A stretch of DNA of 64,000 nucleotides from Lineus longissimus (GCF_910592395.1 NC_088313.1:13658437-13722436); one strand, 5' to 3'; shown: positions 1-12,246, counted from the first letter of the stretch. The notes: generated by a model not told the origin, from the letters alone. Numbers and translations: made by a program.

Positions 1-1700
1 CCAGGGCCTCTTCGTCCGGAAGTGGAGAGTAATAGATGGGAAGGCGATTGTTCAGCCTGGTGGCGAACAGATCTACCTTCGGAGATTGCCAAAGGCGACA
101 AAGGTCGTCTACAATCTCCTGATGGAGTGTCCACTCTGTCTGAACTAGCTTGTTCTGACGGGACAGGGCGTCGGCAAGGATGTTGCGATTGCCCGGTATG
201 TGTCTGGCACATATCGATACTCCAAGGTCGGCACAAAGATGGTAAAGCTCCCAAGTTAGCTGGCAAAGAATGCCGGACTTTGTGCCTCCCTGTCTCCTGA
301 CATATGCTACTACTGTAGAATTGTCGGAGAACAGGGTTACTCTCCGATTCTTCAGGCGAAGGGAAAGAGCCCTCACGGCAAGAAGGACAGCCTTCATTTC
401 CAATATATTTATTGGAAGAATGGTCTCCTCCCTTGTCCATAGACCTCTTATGGACATGTCCCCGTTGTTCAGATGTGCTCCCCACCCTAGTAGGGAAGCA
501 TCTGTGAACAGGGACACTTCTGGGGGCGGTGGAGCAAGATCTACACCGCTTTGGAGACGAGTCTCCGACTCCCAGAAGTTCCAGACGTTCTTGAGTAGGT
601 ATTGAGGTATCAATACCAACTTGTCTAATGGGTCCCTGTGGGGTTTCCATAGAGACATTAGAAACATCTGGATGGGACGCATATATAGACGGCCAAGGGG
701 GATTTGGTCTGCTGCCGAATTCAGAAGTCCCAAAAGGCTCAAGCATCGCCTTGCGGGAGCTTGAGTCCTTCCTCTGAATTCTGCGACGAGATGAAGAATT
801 TTCTTTATCCTGTCTAGGGGGGGCAGCATTTTCCCTATGGCCGTAAGGAACCGAACTCCAACGTAAACGAAGTCTTGGGATGGTATGAATTCTGACTTTG
901 TTTCGTTGATAATCCAACCTGCGGAAACTACTTTTTGCTTTAGAACCTGAAGTTGTTGCAGTAGTAGTTCCCGCGATTTGCAACGGAGTAGCCAATCGTC
1001 TAGGTAGTGATGGAGCTTGAACCCCATCACGTGAAAGGGAGCGACGAAGGCTGTGACTATCATCGTAAAAATTAGGGGTGCCGATGCCAGACCGAACGGC
1101 AGGGCCCTGAATTGATACGTCTTTCCTTCGTAATGGAATCGAAGGAAGTGTTGATAGTCTGGATGGATCGGTACATGTAAGTACGCATCCATTAAATCCA
1201 TCGATACCGCCCAATCGTTGGGCTGTATCGCCGTTGCTATAGACCTGGTGGTTTCCATCTTGAAATGAGGAACATTCAAGAAGGTGTTTAACCTGGAAAG
1301 GTCTATGATCAGCCTCCATGTCCCTGCTTTCTTGGGAACCAAGAAAACGTGGCTGTAAAAGCCGGGGGAGCATGGATCTTGAAGGACCTGGATAGCTTGC
1401 TTCTCCAGTAATGTCGCGACCTCTGCTTGGAGGGCAGAGGCCTTGACTGGGTCCTTCGGTGGCTGAACTGGGGTTGGATATATGGTAGTCGGGGGGGTAC
1501 GGTTGAAATCTAGCTTCACTCCGTACCTCAACATGTTTGGGACTGGGGACCCCTTTGGGCACCAATCGTCCCAAATGTCTGCAAATTTTTGCAGACGGCC
1601 CCCGACTACCGGAGTCGGCTCCTTTTTGCGTCCGGGAGGAGAAAGGAGGGGGGAGTCACCTCTTCCGGCCAGCACCCCTTGGGCGAAAGGAGTGCTTAGT
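1..1700 (-). mobile_element. DIRS-like retrotransposon reverse transcriptase and RNase H ORF (partial)
   Basis: Open minus-strand frame that leaves the window at position 1. It encodes a reverse transcriptase of the DIRS/Ngaro type: a FLVPKKAGTWRLIIDLSRLN block (about 1290-1350), the catalytic Asp in MDLMDAYLHVPIHPD (about 1160-1210), LPFGLASAPLIFT (about 1065-1105), and the YLDDWLL box at 986-1009. An RNase H domain follows with its acidic residues in FTDASLLGWG (479-508), EMKAVLLAV, LFSDNSTVVAYV and ILADALSR (about 155-180). The frame differs from the gag ORF just upstream and is already open before the gag stop, so the two overlap by some tens of bases. A tyrosine recombinase and methyltransferase, expected for DIRS elements, would lie beyond the left edge. 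The family name rests on RT/RH sequence style and gag type, not on seeing the recombinase. Confidence 0.85.
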
Positions 1701-3944
1701 CGGACCGGATCCACCCTGGTTAGAGGAAGTATTTTTCCTCTTTCCAGTCCGGCGACCCTCCGCTTCCCGTCGGAAGGATCCAGCAGGAGCAGGCTGACTA
1801 GGCGGGGTAGGCCTAGGCAGGACCTGCCTGGCGTACGGGATTGAACCCGATGCCTGCTGGGGCCTCTCTATCTTTCTAGCGTTAGGTAGAGAGGTCTTGG
1901 CCCTCTGTGTCGCAGTGGGGGCATATAATTTGTCCCAATCTTTCTGTGCTTGAGCCGCCTCTTGTACAGAATCTGCGAACAGGAAAGAACCGTCCATAGG
2001 AGCGGTTCTTAAGGCCCCTTCCAGCTGGAGGGATCTGATGACATTGAGAGAGCCCAGTGCGGCGTCTCTACGGAGTAGGACGCTATTTGCTGCGGTCTTG
2101 GCGGACAGCGCAATAGCGTGCCTAATCGAATGTGACAAGGATGTCACAAGCGATTTTGTGTCATCAGATAGTGACTCATTATCTTTTAGGGATCTGGCTA
2201 GGGCCAGGTTAGTGTGCTCTGCGTAGGAGAGCACCGCTAACGTGTTTTTGGCCAGACCCTCTTGTGCTCTAAGGTCTCGGTAAGCCGAGGAGGAGGTCAC
2301 CCTAGGCACGAGTTGGTCCAGCTGTACATCGTCCTTTAATATGGAAGTCGATGCTGCAGCTGGACAGCCGGCCGAGCTGACTCGATAATAGTCAGCGCGG
2401 TACTGCCTAACGGGAGGAAGTTGTGCCGTGAACAACTTCCCCGGTTTACACCAAGCTTCCGGTCCGACTGCCGGAAGGACAGGGATGGAAGTACGTTGGT
2501 GGGCGCCTTGTGAGTCTCTGATTGTACGCTCCAAAAGTTCAGAGACTGCTAACACCGACGGGGAGGGAGGAAGGAATTCAAGTGCCCGAGTGGAGCCTTG
2601 AGAAACCTGTGGATTGGGATCCACTTCCTGTCCCCAGAGTGAAAAGGTTGGTGTTGACAAGGCTGGCAGTTCCGGCGGGGTAGGGCACAGATCCTGCGGG
2701 AGGTACGCTCTGATCAAGGATCTGAGTGTCCTCATATCCGACAGGATACTGGCCTCCTCTGGTGACAGCTCCTCCTGATTGGGGGAGCGGTAGCCTGGCT
2801 GAGAACTCTCGTTCTCAGAAAATTCCTCTAAAATAGAGGAGTCGGATGGTGGGTATCCGATGGGACCAGGCGCACCAGAGGAACCGGAACCCTGCTCCAG
2901 ATGGCTGAGTCTATCAGAAAGACCTGCTACCATCTGGATGAGCTGGGACAGTTGCTGTCCCGACTCGGGTTCCGGACCCGACGTGCGGCTTCTCTCAACG
3001 ACGGGCGGTTGAGGCGAGGGTGAGCGCATAAGCGAACCCTGGAAGCCGTATGTGCGGGCGAATGGGTCTTCCGGAAGCGGAAGTTGCCCATATTCTGAAC
3101 CAGAGTTCAGATGTCCTCTCTGCGTAGCTCGTTCCATGGGAACGACGCCTCTGCTACGAGGAGGGGGTGGCACTTCCGGTTGGTTCCACCCAAGAGGTTG
3201 GCCAACGTAGGAAGGTGCCTGCATTTCCGGTAGGACGAAGTCCGAAACCGGAAATGCCCGTAACTCCTTCGCCGGTATGGAGCTACCGGAAGCCCTTTTA
3301 GAAGGAGGTACGGAGGGCGGAAACGCTGTTACCGAAGACGCATGGCGTTTCGGAGGTGGCGTTATAAGGTCCGGCCCTACTCTACTGTGTCCGTGAGGAC
3401 TGGGGTTATTTCGCAGTAAAGACTGAGAAAAACCCCCAGTAGAGTCTTCGGTTACTGAAAAACGGGAACCCGCGTCAGTAACCGGAACTGCAATCGGCGG
3501 ACCGGAAGCAGGGTGCTCCCGCGGGTACAAAGGGCTTGTACTCGGGGGAGCGGACGACAGGGGAACCGGAAGGTTCCCTGAGGTCCGGGGTATATTAAAC
3601 CCTTGGAGACTTATTGGATGTAAGTCTCCCTTGGGACCACATACATTAATAATGTCAGATCCCGCATCCTTCGCAGCCGCGGCCGGAACCGGAACTCGGC
3701 TGACGGAAGGGGTGGTGGCGGGAGGTTTGCTAGACCTCCGGGTTATATGCCCGGAAACGGAACCGGAAGAGGGTTTAGGCGTCTTCGCGGCCCGTTTCCC
3801 GCCACCAGACGCATTCCTTTGTGGTGAGACAAAGGATGCCGTCGGAGGGGTACGCCATATAAAAAATGGTACCAATGACAATAAAAACACTGGGAACCCC
3901 AAGTAGGCCAGAAAGGACGCAATAATTAATGGAAAGGAAAACAT
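1656..3944 (-). CDS. DIRS-like retrotransposon gag-like protein
   Basis: Single 762-residue minus-strand ORF, intact from ATG to TGA. The first 30 residues are hydrophobic (a possible membrane segment, or a start lying inside leader sequence). The middle is rich in Pro, Ser and Arg. The C-terminal 250 residues are helical and resemble the ORF1/gag of DIRS elements: an SSAYRDLRAQEGLA region, then a long amphipathic stretch with Ser/Ala repeats and a basic tail ending in GRKR. It sits directly upstream of the RT/RNase H frame in the same orientation, as expected for ORF1 of a retrotransposon. The block is GC-richer than its surroundings, which fits a fairly recent arrival. The intact ORF suggests a young copy. 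An internal Met could be the true start. Confidence 0.75.
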   Translation of the reverse strand: MFSFPLIIASFLAYLGFPVFLLSLVPFFIWRTPPTASFVSPQRNASGGGKRAAKTPKPSSGSVSGHITRRSSKPPATTPSVSRVPVPAAAAKDAGSDIINVCGPKGDLHPISLQGFNIPRTSGNLPVPLSSAPPSTSPLYPREHPASGPPIAVPVTDAGSRFSVTEDSTGGFSQSLLRNNPSPHGHSRVGPDLITPPPKRHASSVTAFPPSVPPSKRASGSSIPAKELRAFPVSDFVLPEMQAPSYVGQPLGWNQPEVPPPPRSRGVVPMERATQRGHLNSGSEYGQLPLPEDPFARTYGFQGSLMRSPSPQPPVVERSRTSGPEPESGQQLSQLIQMVAGLSDRLSHLEQGSGSSGAPGPIGYPPSDSSILEEFSENESSQPGYRSPNQEELSPEEASILSDMRTLRSLIRAYLPQDLCPTPPELPALSTPTFSLWGQEVDPNPQVSQGSTRALEFLPPSPSVLAVSELLERTIRDSQGAHQRTSIPVLPAVGPEAWCKPGKLFTAQLPPVRQYRADYYRVSSAGCPAAASTSILKDDVQLDQLVPRVTSSSAYRDLRAQEGLAKNTLAVLSYAEHTNLALARSLKDNESLSDDTKSLVTSLSHSIRHAIALSAKTAANSVLLRRDAALGSLNVIRSLQLEGALRTAPMDGSFLFADSVQEAAQAQKDWDKLYAPTATQRAKTSLPNARKIERPQQASGSIPYARQVLPRPTPPSQPAPAGSFRREAEGRRTGKRKNTSSNQGGSGPTKHSFRPRGAGRKR

Positions 3945-4330
3945 GCCTACTTGAATTAAACACTATTGCAATCGATCTGAGTCTTGTTTATTACAATAGA
4001 GCGGAGAATAGCCTACTTAACTCTACCCTACCAAGATCAAAATAATGGAGCCGGGTCGACTAAGCTAGCTAAGAAAATGTCTATAATTAAATAGACTGGA
4101 CAATACTAATGCCAAGATTAGTTTGGCGGTCTACTCCGTAGGTGAATGAACCCAAAAATCGTCTAGACTTGGCTGGTTGAATTTGGTTTTAAATCGAATT
4201 CACGGCAGCTTTGAAAAAACGATGTGCTTCGTAGAAGCACAAGAGTAAAGACTGAATATGGCGGCATGAGATCGGCGCGATCTCGCGGGATCGGTCAGGG
4301 CGCCGCCTGGCGGCCGAGCTGTTAACTCAG
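3945..4330 (-). other. Probable 5' untranslated part of the DIRS-like element and junction with host DNA
   Basis: Lies upstream of the gag ATG. It contains GC-rich stretches (4255-4325) unlike the AT-rich DNA beyond, then changes to host-like composition. I could not identify terminal repeats, because the other end of the element is outside the window. The boundary is therefore approximate. Confidence 0.35.
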
Positions 4331-7117
4331 TTCTCCCTTTAGAAAATTAAAGGGATACTCTTGTGTTTGAGCCCAAATGGAGTAACATGCAAAAGTGTTC
4401 CATAGGTAAGTTTGAATGACACAAAATGTTCTGGGACACTCAGTACAATGGCCGAAGGCCCGATCCCATTATCCCATTCATAGGAGACCTACGAATCGGT
4501 TTCAACAACCCAAACAATAAGGATTGGACTCGAAACTGAAGTATATTGGATATGAGGCCTGGACAACCCTCTCTGGAATACCAGCCAATGATCAGCCTTC
4601 TCAACAGCTCTGTTCGCCACCCTATGCGTCAGGGGCGGCGACACCGGCTGTTAATGAAGTGGTGTTATTTTCATGAAACTACAGTATCATTTTTATAGTC
4701 CTTTATGACAATTTTGGATGCCAAATGAATACACATGTAGGATAGTTTTAAAGCATTACGCTATAGCAACGGCCAGACGAATGAAGCAATACGTAGCGAG
4801 CTATTTTAAAGGGACAACTTGGGCGTGGGATTTACCTGGCCAGGAGGATAATTCCCCTGCTTGACACCATGCGCCGCCACTTGCAGTATTACACCAATGC
4901 TGATCTCTAACATTGATTTTCGCAATCTGACAGTGTTTCGTTTTTGTGCAGGCCCCATACCCAAAGGGAAATGCCGCTCGTAATAGCATTCCGCGAAGAT
5001 GACGTCACTGCAGCTGCTGCCCTCTATTTCCCCATCGCTGAATTACAGGCAATGTCGGAAAAAATGCGGTTTCGTAATGGATTCAGGCTTTCTAACTTGG
5101 GCAGTTAGATTCAATCTGGCACATGTCCGAGTGTTGGAAATACATGTACTACATAATTGTTCTGAATATTTCTCTCTCTGACTCTATGGTATCATTCATG
5201 CTAAAAACAATGCAGGGTCAAAGATAATTTACTTTGGAATAAGCTCAAATGCGTAGAAATAAGTGTCGATGTCCGCCTGTCACGTGACTAAAACGTCATC
5301 AATATCTTATGCAAATGATCTTGTGAGCTATAAATAGTAACTTCGCGGCATGCTATTACTGGTCGTGCAGAAAAATAGAAATGCACTCTACACAATGTTG
5401 TCCTGTAGTTATATCTGTCTACACAACGGCATTTTAGTACGTACTTACGCAATTGGAGATTTTCAAATTCTATAACAAATTAATTTTTTTATGGAACAGC
5501 TTAGGTCTAACTCCGCTTGTTCAAAAACATTTAAAATTCAACTAGAATAGCAACTAAATATAAAATTCAACAGTGCCGTTGATGTGGGGATGTCAGAACA
5601 CTCAAAAATGTTACCACGTCCTGGTAATTCTATATGATCTCCACAGGCCCTTATCTTTAACGAGCAACTTGCAGCATTCCTGAATACGTCTATAACGTGT
5701 ATCAAAGCAGCAGGCAAAGGTAGAAACTCCATTAGAATTCGACCGGAGATAAAAAGTGAATTTCAAAAAGATTTGAATTTCCCACAACAGAAGTCCATGC
5801 TGACTCAGAGGTGACATCACAGGAAGTCGGGCCTAAGGTGTTACATAATTATTATGCGCGCGACCTTTTCGGTGTGAGAGCCTCAGGCAGTCACCTCGTG
5901 TCGACATTTCTTCCTTCCGAAAATCTCGATTTACCAAACGAATCCTTGCTTCATTTACGATAATCGTCCGAGGCAAACGTATTCAACATCTGATTGGTTC
6001 AGAACGGACGCTTATATTTAGTAAGTAAATGTTTTTGATGCCATTTCGAACCTTTTTGTTTCGGCATGTTCGCCCGGTCGATATTCGCCAACTCGTGCAA
6101 GATAAAGCCGCACAAAGAGGTGGTGAATGTCACATCATTTTCCCTTTGAGTTCAACACTGGTCACTTTTTCTTAACCCATAATATTGCGACGCATTTACG
6201 CTATATTCATATAGTGCTACATCCTGAAGTAGCCAGTGACCTCCTCTCGATAGTTCAAATTATATTATAGCAAAAACCTAATCTTAGGATGATAGTGCTG
6301 TAGAGACCAATGGTACAACTTTGAGCCCGGGTTTCAAGCGCTTCGAATTTCAAATTTCCCGCCATCGCACCCCCAGCATCGTTTGAAACGGTCTATTTAG
6401 CAGATGAGGCTATACTGAGGAGTTCGCTATATTCACCGGTGGAAGCTCTCTCTACATCTCTGCTTCAGCCAGAAAGCGCAATAAGCCACCCCGAACTTAA
6501 TGCGGGAGAGTTGTCATGCGGTAGAGATTTATATCCCGTATGGGGTACAGGATCATTAGGAAAATATGGCTATTATTAAAGTGGGAAATTGCCGGTGAGT
6601 AATCGTTAGTAGCTTTCCGCTCGAGTGCCATCTTTTTGTGTGCTAAGCTTAAAGACAACGCGCCTCCACTATAGTCGGAGGCAATACCGCTGGAAGTTAG
6701 GTATAGGGCCTACTGGACTGCCCAAATTGCCAATAACCCCGTGTCTCGATTTTTTTCAATATGTACAATGTAATACATGTAGTAATTTCGATTATCTCCC
6801 AGTAAGTGAGATGATTTAGCATCTTCTTCAAACACATAAGAATAGTCTCAATCCATGAGCTATACGTAATAAAAAAACGGCCAATTTGTTAGCCTGTGTA
6901 ATGTGTTTCGAGTTCGCACTCAGAACAACAGAGAGGTTTTGCATACATCATCATCTTATATTTGCCACTACCGCCAAGTTTTGCCAGAGAAATCGTGGTT
7001 TCTTATCATTCTCTACTTCCATTGCTACTTAGTTCAATTGCTGGTAAAAACAGTTACTGTTGCACAAAACCTCCTTTGGTTTGGAATGATATTGCTCCAG
7101 GTACCCACTCCAAAATG
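4331..7117. other. Intergenic DNA with no recognised gene
   Basis: Only short ORFs without recognisable motifs or conserved splice structure. Fragments resemble dispersed repeats seen elsewhere in the window (for example near 5470-5560 and 24600-24690). Nothing else could be supported. Confidence 0.5.
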
Positions 7118-7352
7118 TTAAAGGGACAATATATGCAGCAGCTAAGTAGGCAAGATAAAGTTAGACAAAGTTAGACAAAGTTGCCAATAGGCATCTCTCC
7201 AGTCTTTAATGATGTCAAAACTATTCATGCTCATAAGAGGAATATGTTTATAGTGTATTAAACATGACCCATTGCCCTTACTGTGCATATTAGTCACCTG
7301 AAGATGGCCAATTTAACCCCTCCCCCTGGTTCTGCTTATAATCCCCCTTTAA
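7118..7352. mobile_element. MITE copy, 'TTAAAGGG' terminal-repeat family
   Basis: Begins TTAAAGGGACAATA and ends with CCCCCTTTAA. It shares an interior (tandem GTTAGACAAAGTT, GCCAATAGG, CTGTGCATATTAGTCACC) with copies at 8736-8955 and 23240-23465. Short inverted ends, no ORF, about 220-235 bp. Confidence 0.6.
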
Positions 7353-8735
7353 AGGGACTAGTCGGCCATGATGTATGTTCCTTCCAGCAGGTAAATTCCA
7401 CACTGAAAGGGTTCGATCCCTGACAGGGCATTTTTCGAAGCTCAGGTTATTTAACTTGATGCCATCAACGAGATTTCTCATTGAAAGGTAAGAAGTGATT
7501 GACAAAAATTAACAACAAACAAATACCTGCGGTTTAAATGCAATAGAATGTTTATTTCGTCTTTTTGATTGAATAATCAAGGCCAGTGGAAAATATTCAA
7601 ATTTACATATTGACAAAAATATACTCACACTGTACAGTAACCATGGCAATAACAACATCAATATTAGATCACAACAAATGCATATTCTGGAATATTTATA
7701 TGCTGATGTAGCAGTAGCTATAGTCCGCTCTCCCAAAAGTCCCCGTATTACACGATATCAACAGTACAAGCCTTTCAGAATAAGGACAATGCTATACAGT
7801 TTAAGGAGACTTCTTTAAAGAGAAATGCAGTTAGTCAGCCATTGTTTGCAGTTTAGTTTACTAAAGCTATGGTCAGAAGTAACCTTCCTAACTACACACG
7901 CAACATTTGTGACAACATGATGACGTCATTCTCTTTTTCAACATTTCTTGGGGAGAGGCATCCTAAACAAATTGTTGCTCATTGACGAAAGGGGAATGTA
8001 TGCTTCTTATGTGCTAGCCTCTATACCAGCCACTATGTATTAGCAGATCATAATGTCTTGTGAACTATCTACATGGTAAGGGAGGTTACCTCTGAACAGT
8101 ACAGTATTTATGTGCCCTGCACAAGAATTAGCAGGGTTGCAGGGTATTGTGTTTGTGGATAGCAAGGATGACGTACAGGCCTAGTTTGCCCATCAGTTTT
8201 AGGATGAACATAATCAAGGAGTTAAGTTTGCACTCCTAAAACCTAACACAATTTATAGAGTTAGCAGACACACTGGCAGTATATGTAAGAGTCTAAGGGC
8301 AATTGCAGGAAATGCAAGATCATCTGCTCTCCTTGCAACATGCAAAAGCCATGGGGCAACTGCAAGAATTCCAAGGGTCTGCACTGCCCAGAATCATGAA
8401 TGCATCGCGTATGGAAAATATATGGTAATATGGTAAAATGGTAATATATTTGGAATGCAAGGAAAAGCAAATATAAATGCCAGGATAATTCGACATTTAA
8501 GAACGCCCATAGATGCGAGAAAAAGTGCATAATATTGTACAACTGCATTTTATGGAGATGCCTAGCACTTGCACCTGGCCTAAGTGTCCCAATTTGGGCC
8601 ACGCGATTGTTTCATGTTGATTTTGGGTCTGCCTAAACCCTCCACAACACGACTGGACCTACCCGTTTATATCATAATATCAATCTTTTTAACTGGACCT
8701 ACCCGTTATAACAATTCATCATAAGAACACTCTTC
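7353..8735. other. Intergenic or 3' flanking DNA with no recognised gene
   Basis: AT-rich with only short unsupported ORFs. An AATAAA on the minus strand at about 7551-7556 could be a polyadenylation signal, but it is more than 4 kb past the PLC-epsilon stop codon and nothing else supports it. Confidence 0.4.
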
Positions 8736-8955
8736 TTAAAGGGAGACTACAGGCAGGAGCCAAGTATAAGTCAGATTAAGTTACACAAGTCGCCAATAGG
8801 GGACACTACTTTCTCACAGTACAATGAAACTATTTTCATTTGTATCAGGAACATAATTATTGCTGAATCAGACACAACCCTGTCCTCAAACTGTGCATTC
8901 ACATCCCGAAGAGTACTAATTTGACCCATTACACCTGCCTATAGTCCCCCTTTAA
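8736..8955. mobile_element. MITE copy, 'TTAAAGGG' family
   Basis: Starts TTAAAGGGAGACTACAGGC and ends CCTATAGTCCCCCTTTAA, an imperfect terminal inverted repeat of about 18 bp. The interior matches the copies at 7118 and 23240. Non-coding. Confidence 0.7.
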
Positions 8956-9011
8956 CAACCTTTTTGTATCACACATGACAACACTCAATTGTCTATCACA
9001 AACTTGAACAG

Positions 9012-9143
9012 CAGGGCCGACCGAATTGAAACTCAGATAGTGCTGACAGGTCCTAACAGAGTACAGTGTAATGGTTAAATGCTTTACACTATTCTCTGTT
9101 AGGCCCTGTTAGCGCTATCGGTGTTTCGATTCGGTCGGCCCTG
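9012..9143. repeat. Near-perfect foldback hairpin element (132 bp)
   Basis: The left end CAGGGCCGACCGAATTGAAA is mirrored by the right end TTCGATTCGGTCGGCCCTG. Pairing continues through AACAGAGTACAGTGTAA against TTTACACTATTCTCTGTTA to a loop of only a few bases. It is probably a foldback MITE; no flanking function is seen. Confidence 0.75.
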
Positions 9144-11119
9144 AGTTTTACAAGCTTTAACTCATACACAGATCACATCTCTTTCAATACTGTACCGTCT
9201 TTCACGTGATTATCGACCCATATTTCAAATAGCAGTCAAACAACGATGGCCTATACCATCACTCATGAGTCTCCAATGAACAACTTTGGGGGCAAACCAT
9301 ATTTTTCATCAGTTATCCTGAGCCAACCTTTGGGTGGTGCCCTTTCAGGGGATGTGGTGAGATAAGATGGTGGAAAGGGTTCCATTTTTGATAATGATAA
9401 AATATATAGACACATTGAGTTCCAAGCATTTTTTCTTGGCAAGAGACATTTCCTCACAGTCATTCAATATACAGTCCTAATCACAATTGACCTCTGTCCT
9501 GTTTTGCGTCGGTGACACGCAAAGTACGCACGAATTACGTGCGAAGTTGTACTTTCCTAATCCAACATACATGTTGTAAAGCATGAAGATATTTTTACAC
9601 ACAGTTACAAAACAACATTAATTCATATCATGAATGGAATATTTCAGTAAATAAATAAAAAGTGCAAATATCGTTTTGTATAGAAATTTCCATCAGACGA
9701 ATAAACAATTATAGTATCAATAATAATATATTAGGAAAAATCACAGATTCTACGTGCAAATAGTTATACAGGTCTGTGCCATTGTCTAAATTCATATATT
9801 TGGTATCATAATTTTATACATATACAGTTCTTCTGATTAATTATAATAACTAATCAATTATGTTAATTATGGAATACTTATAATTAGGTCAAGTTGGATA
9901 ACACGATAACATGAATTTGGAATGCAAGATAATTAATATGGAAAACTACATGTATTGCTACCATGGCATTATAAGTTTTACAGCAGATATAAGAAGAAGT
10001 CGAGGCCCATGCTTGATCTTTATCAAAAATGCCAAGAATTGATAAAGGCTAGTCTTTATCAAGTCTTGATAATACCCCCACGCATATTCAAGGCCAAGAG
10101 CCAGAATAAGAAGACAAACTGTAAACCCCTCCTTTTCACAACCTGATATGTTCACCAAAACATCCTTTTCAGATTTTACCTCCATTCATTCAGTTGGTGC
10201 ATTTTCCAATAATGAAGCCATTAAGTTAAACATTTTCACATTCCTATGTTAACGATTGTACCTACTCTCACGAAAATATTCGGCTTGTGGAAAAAAAGGG
10301 ATTTATTGTTTCCCGGTCCCAAAAATGTTAAAAAAGACAGGCCCCCCCCAGCAAAGTACCGTACCCAAAATAACTACAGCAGACCCGCCCTTACCAGACA
10401 CCTTTCTATAATAAGGACATTCTCTTTATTTAGGACATTCTCTCTACTAAGAACACTCATTTTGGTTCCAAAGTGGTTATTTGCATTTGATTTGACCTCT
10501 GTTATCAGGATACCTCTCTATTAAGGACAGTACTTGTCAGTCCTGAGGGTGTCCTTTATAATAGAGAGGTTCTAATGTACGTTAAAAGTAAAGTTTTTCT
10601 CTTTTTTTGCATGTAATGGGAGAACTCAAGTTCTCAACATTTTACAGTTAGTACCTGCATTAAAGCTACCAGGACACAAGAGTTGAGGTCAAGGCTAACA
10701 GTTGATAGCAGCCGTCATAAGTATTTTAAGCTTTTGCAAACACTGATAACCCTAGCCAATATATTTCATGAGCCTTTGACATGTTTGACCCTATCAACAT
10801 GATAAATGTAGCCCATCCTCGGCAAGATATACTCGCAATTGGTAACTCACATTTTGCAATATCATTCAGTTTTCAAATCAACCAGAATAAAAGTGCATTT
10901 TCATCCGTTGCAGCCAACTTTACATGAAATTCTTTCCAAGACAGATTTGATATTTACATCTGTGTCGCAACAGTACAGGTAAGAGCACCTTTATAGTTTC
11001 ATTATACACATTGAAGAAAAATTGCCATGCTATCATAATCAGTTTGTTGAAACATTCTTTGCTGTGGTGCATGTTACTTTCAGATGAACAGTACTGTAAT
11101 CTATACTAATAACCCAGGC
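9144..11119. other. 3' flanking DNA of the PLC-epsilon gene; no gene recognised
   Basis: AT-rich, with a half copy of the CAGTCC/GGACTG MITE family at about 9470-9550 and a pogo-like MITE copy at about 10385-10577. The rest shows no feature I can name. Part of it may be the 3' untranslated region. Confidence 0.4.
10385..10577. mobile_element. Pogo-like MITE copy (AGAACCTCTCTATTAAGGACA family)
   Basis: Contains the family motifs CTCTCTATTAAGGACAG, CTGAGGGTGTCCTTTAT and the right end AGAGAGGTTCTA. The left end is degraded. The same family occurs at 17985, 21274, 30415, 38435, 43738, 50261, 50425 and 52545. Confidence 0.6.
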
Positions 11120-11302
11120 TACTGTCCAAATTACAATTGACATCCTGAAAATCGCGTCGCTACCCAGCCCGTAAATCAGGCGTAGGTCGCATGTTATGTA
11201 CATGAAACTAAAGATGAGCACATCAGTGGTGCGTCATTGGCGCGCAACTCGCACGTAACTGACGCGAAGCAAGACGGATGTCATTTTGTGACTTGGACTG
11301 TA
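11120..11302. mobile_element. MITE copy, CAGTCCAAATCACAATTGAC family
   Basis: The left end CTGTCCAAATTACAATTGAC and the right end GTGACTTGGACTG form terminal inverted repeats. The interior has the family motif CGCGTC...ACGTAAC. Related full copies lie at 18538-18740, 39980-40160, 40859-41052 and 44995-45186. Confidence 0.65.
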
Positions 11303-11940
11303 ACAAAGTATACATGGGAGAAAGACTTAAGCAAATGCAACAAAACGTGTGCATAACTACATTCTGTGCTTCATGTCAGCCATTCTGGGACCAGTGTAGC
11401 AGTTGAAATTGTCCCCCTAGAAAAGTTATCTGGTCCTATTGTATTTTGACGGATTTTGGTATTTGGTTCTATAGAGACCATGACTGTCAATACCTCAGTG
11501 ATTAAAAGTGCAAAATACAACGTTTGTACTGCGGACATTCTATTAAAGGACATTTCAAACTTGTATAATTATGTACAGGATGAATCAGAAAAGTTATGGG
11601 AAGGTTTGAAGTAGTTGAGGATCAGAAGCCAATAAGAAAAGTTTAGTCTTGGCCAGCAAGACATCAAAGTGGAAATATCACTCTATGCTACGTAGCTTTA
11701 ATATTTAGTTAAATAAAAATTGCCCCTGTTATCAAGACCCCCAATCTCAATCTAATGGTAAAAGTGTACATCATCACTGTATCTCTGCATCATTCAAATC
11801 GCAGGTAAATACCTCGATCAAGTGTTGGTTCCAGGAAATGAAATAATGCCACTCACACTCGCCAATCATTTGGAGCACATAAAACAACCTCAACACATCA
11901 ACATGATTAAAAACCCGTCCTCAAATTTAAAAAAAACAAC

Positions 11941-12246
11941 TTATAGGCCCCCTAATTTTAGTTTGAGCTTCTTTCGTAACTTTTGAGATCGTCTGCTGTC
12001 ATATTCAGGTGACGCCGGCGGACATATAGGATCCTGTTCATCAGCACTATCACCCGCGCTAGCCACCAGGTCAGGCTTCTTCTGGATCTCAACTGTCTTT
12101 GGCAACGTCTTGTACTTGACAGACACATCCTCTTCCTCCTCCACGGATCGGGACTTGACAGATAGGGCATGTTTCATCTTGCTGATGCGCCCGCTCAGGG
12201 TACGTCCAGCGTGTGCCTTTACTGACATTGAACGGGCCTTCTTTTC
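11941..12246 (-). CDS. PLC-epsilon gene, last coding exon: C-terminal extension
   Basis: Joins the RA2 exon in phase 0 after a 3.9-kb intron and ends at TAA (11941-11943). Encodes 101 residues: a basic Ser-rich segment ([20 protein letters not shown]), an acidic patch, and a very basic tail ([18 protein letters not shown]). Vertebrate PLC epsilon also has a basic tail after RA2, but the sequence here is not conserved. The basic end could aid membrane contact (inference). Confidence 0.85.
   Translation of the reverse strand, partial: EKKARSMSVKAHAGRTLSGRISKMKHALSVKSRSVEEEEDVSVKYKTLPKTVEIQKKPDLVASAGDSADEQDPICPPASPEYDSRRSQKLRKKLKLKLGGL

Noticed and set aside
1482-1844. Plus-strand reading frames of 86-120 codons.
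   Set aside because: Antisense shadows of the gag/RT overlap of the DIRS-like element.
7373-7440. GGGTTCGATCCCTGACAGG, similar to a tRNA B box.
   Set aside because: No A box at the right distance, no cloverleaf, and no SINE body; treated as chance similarity.
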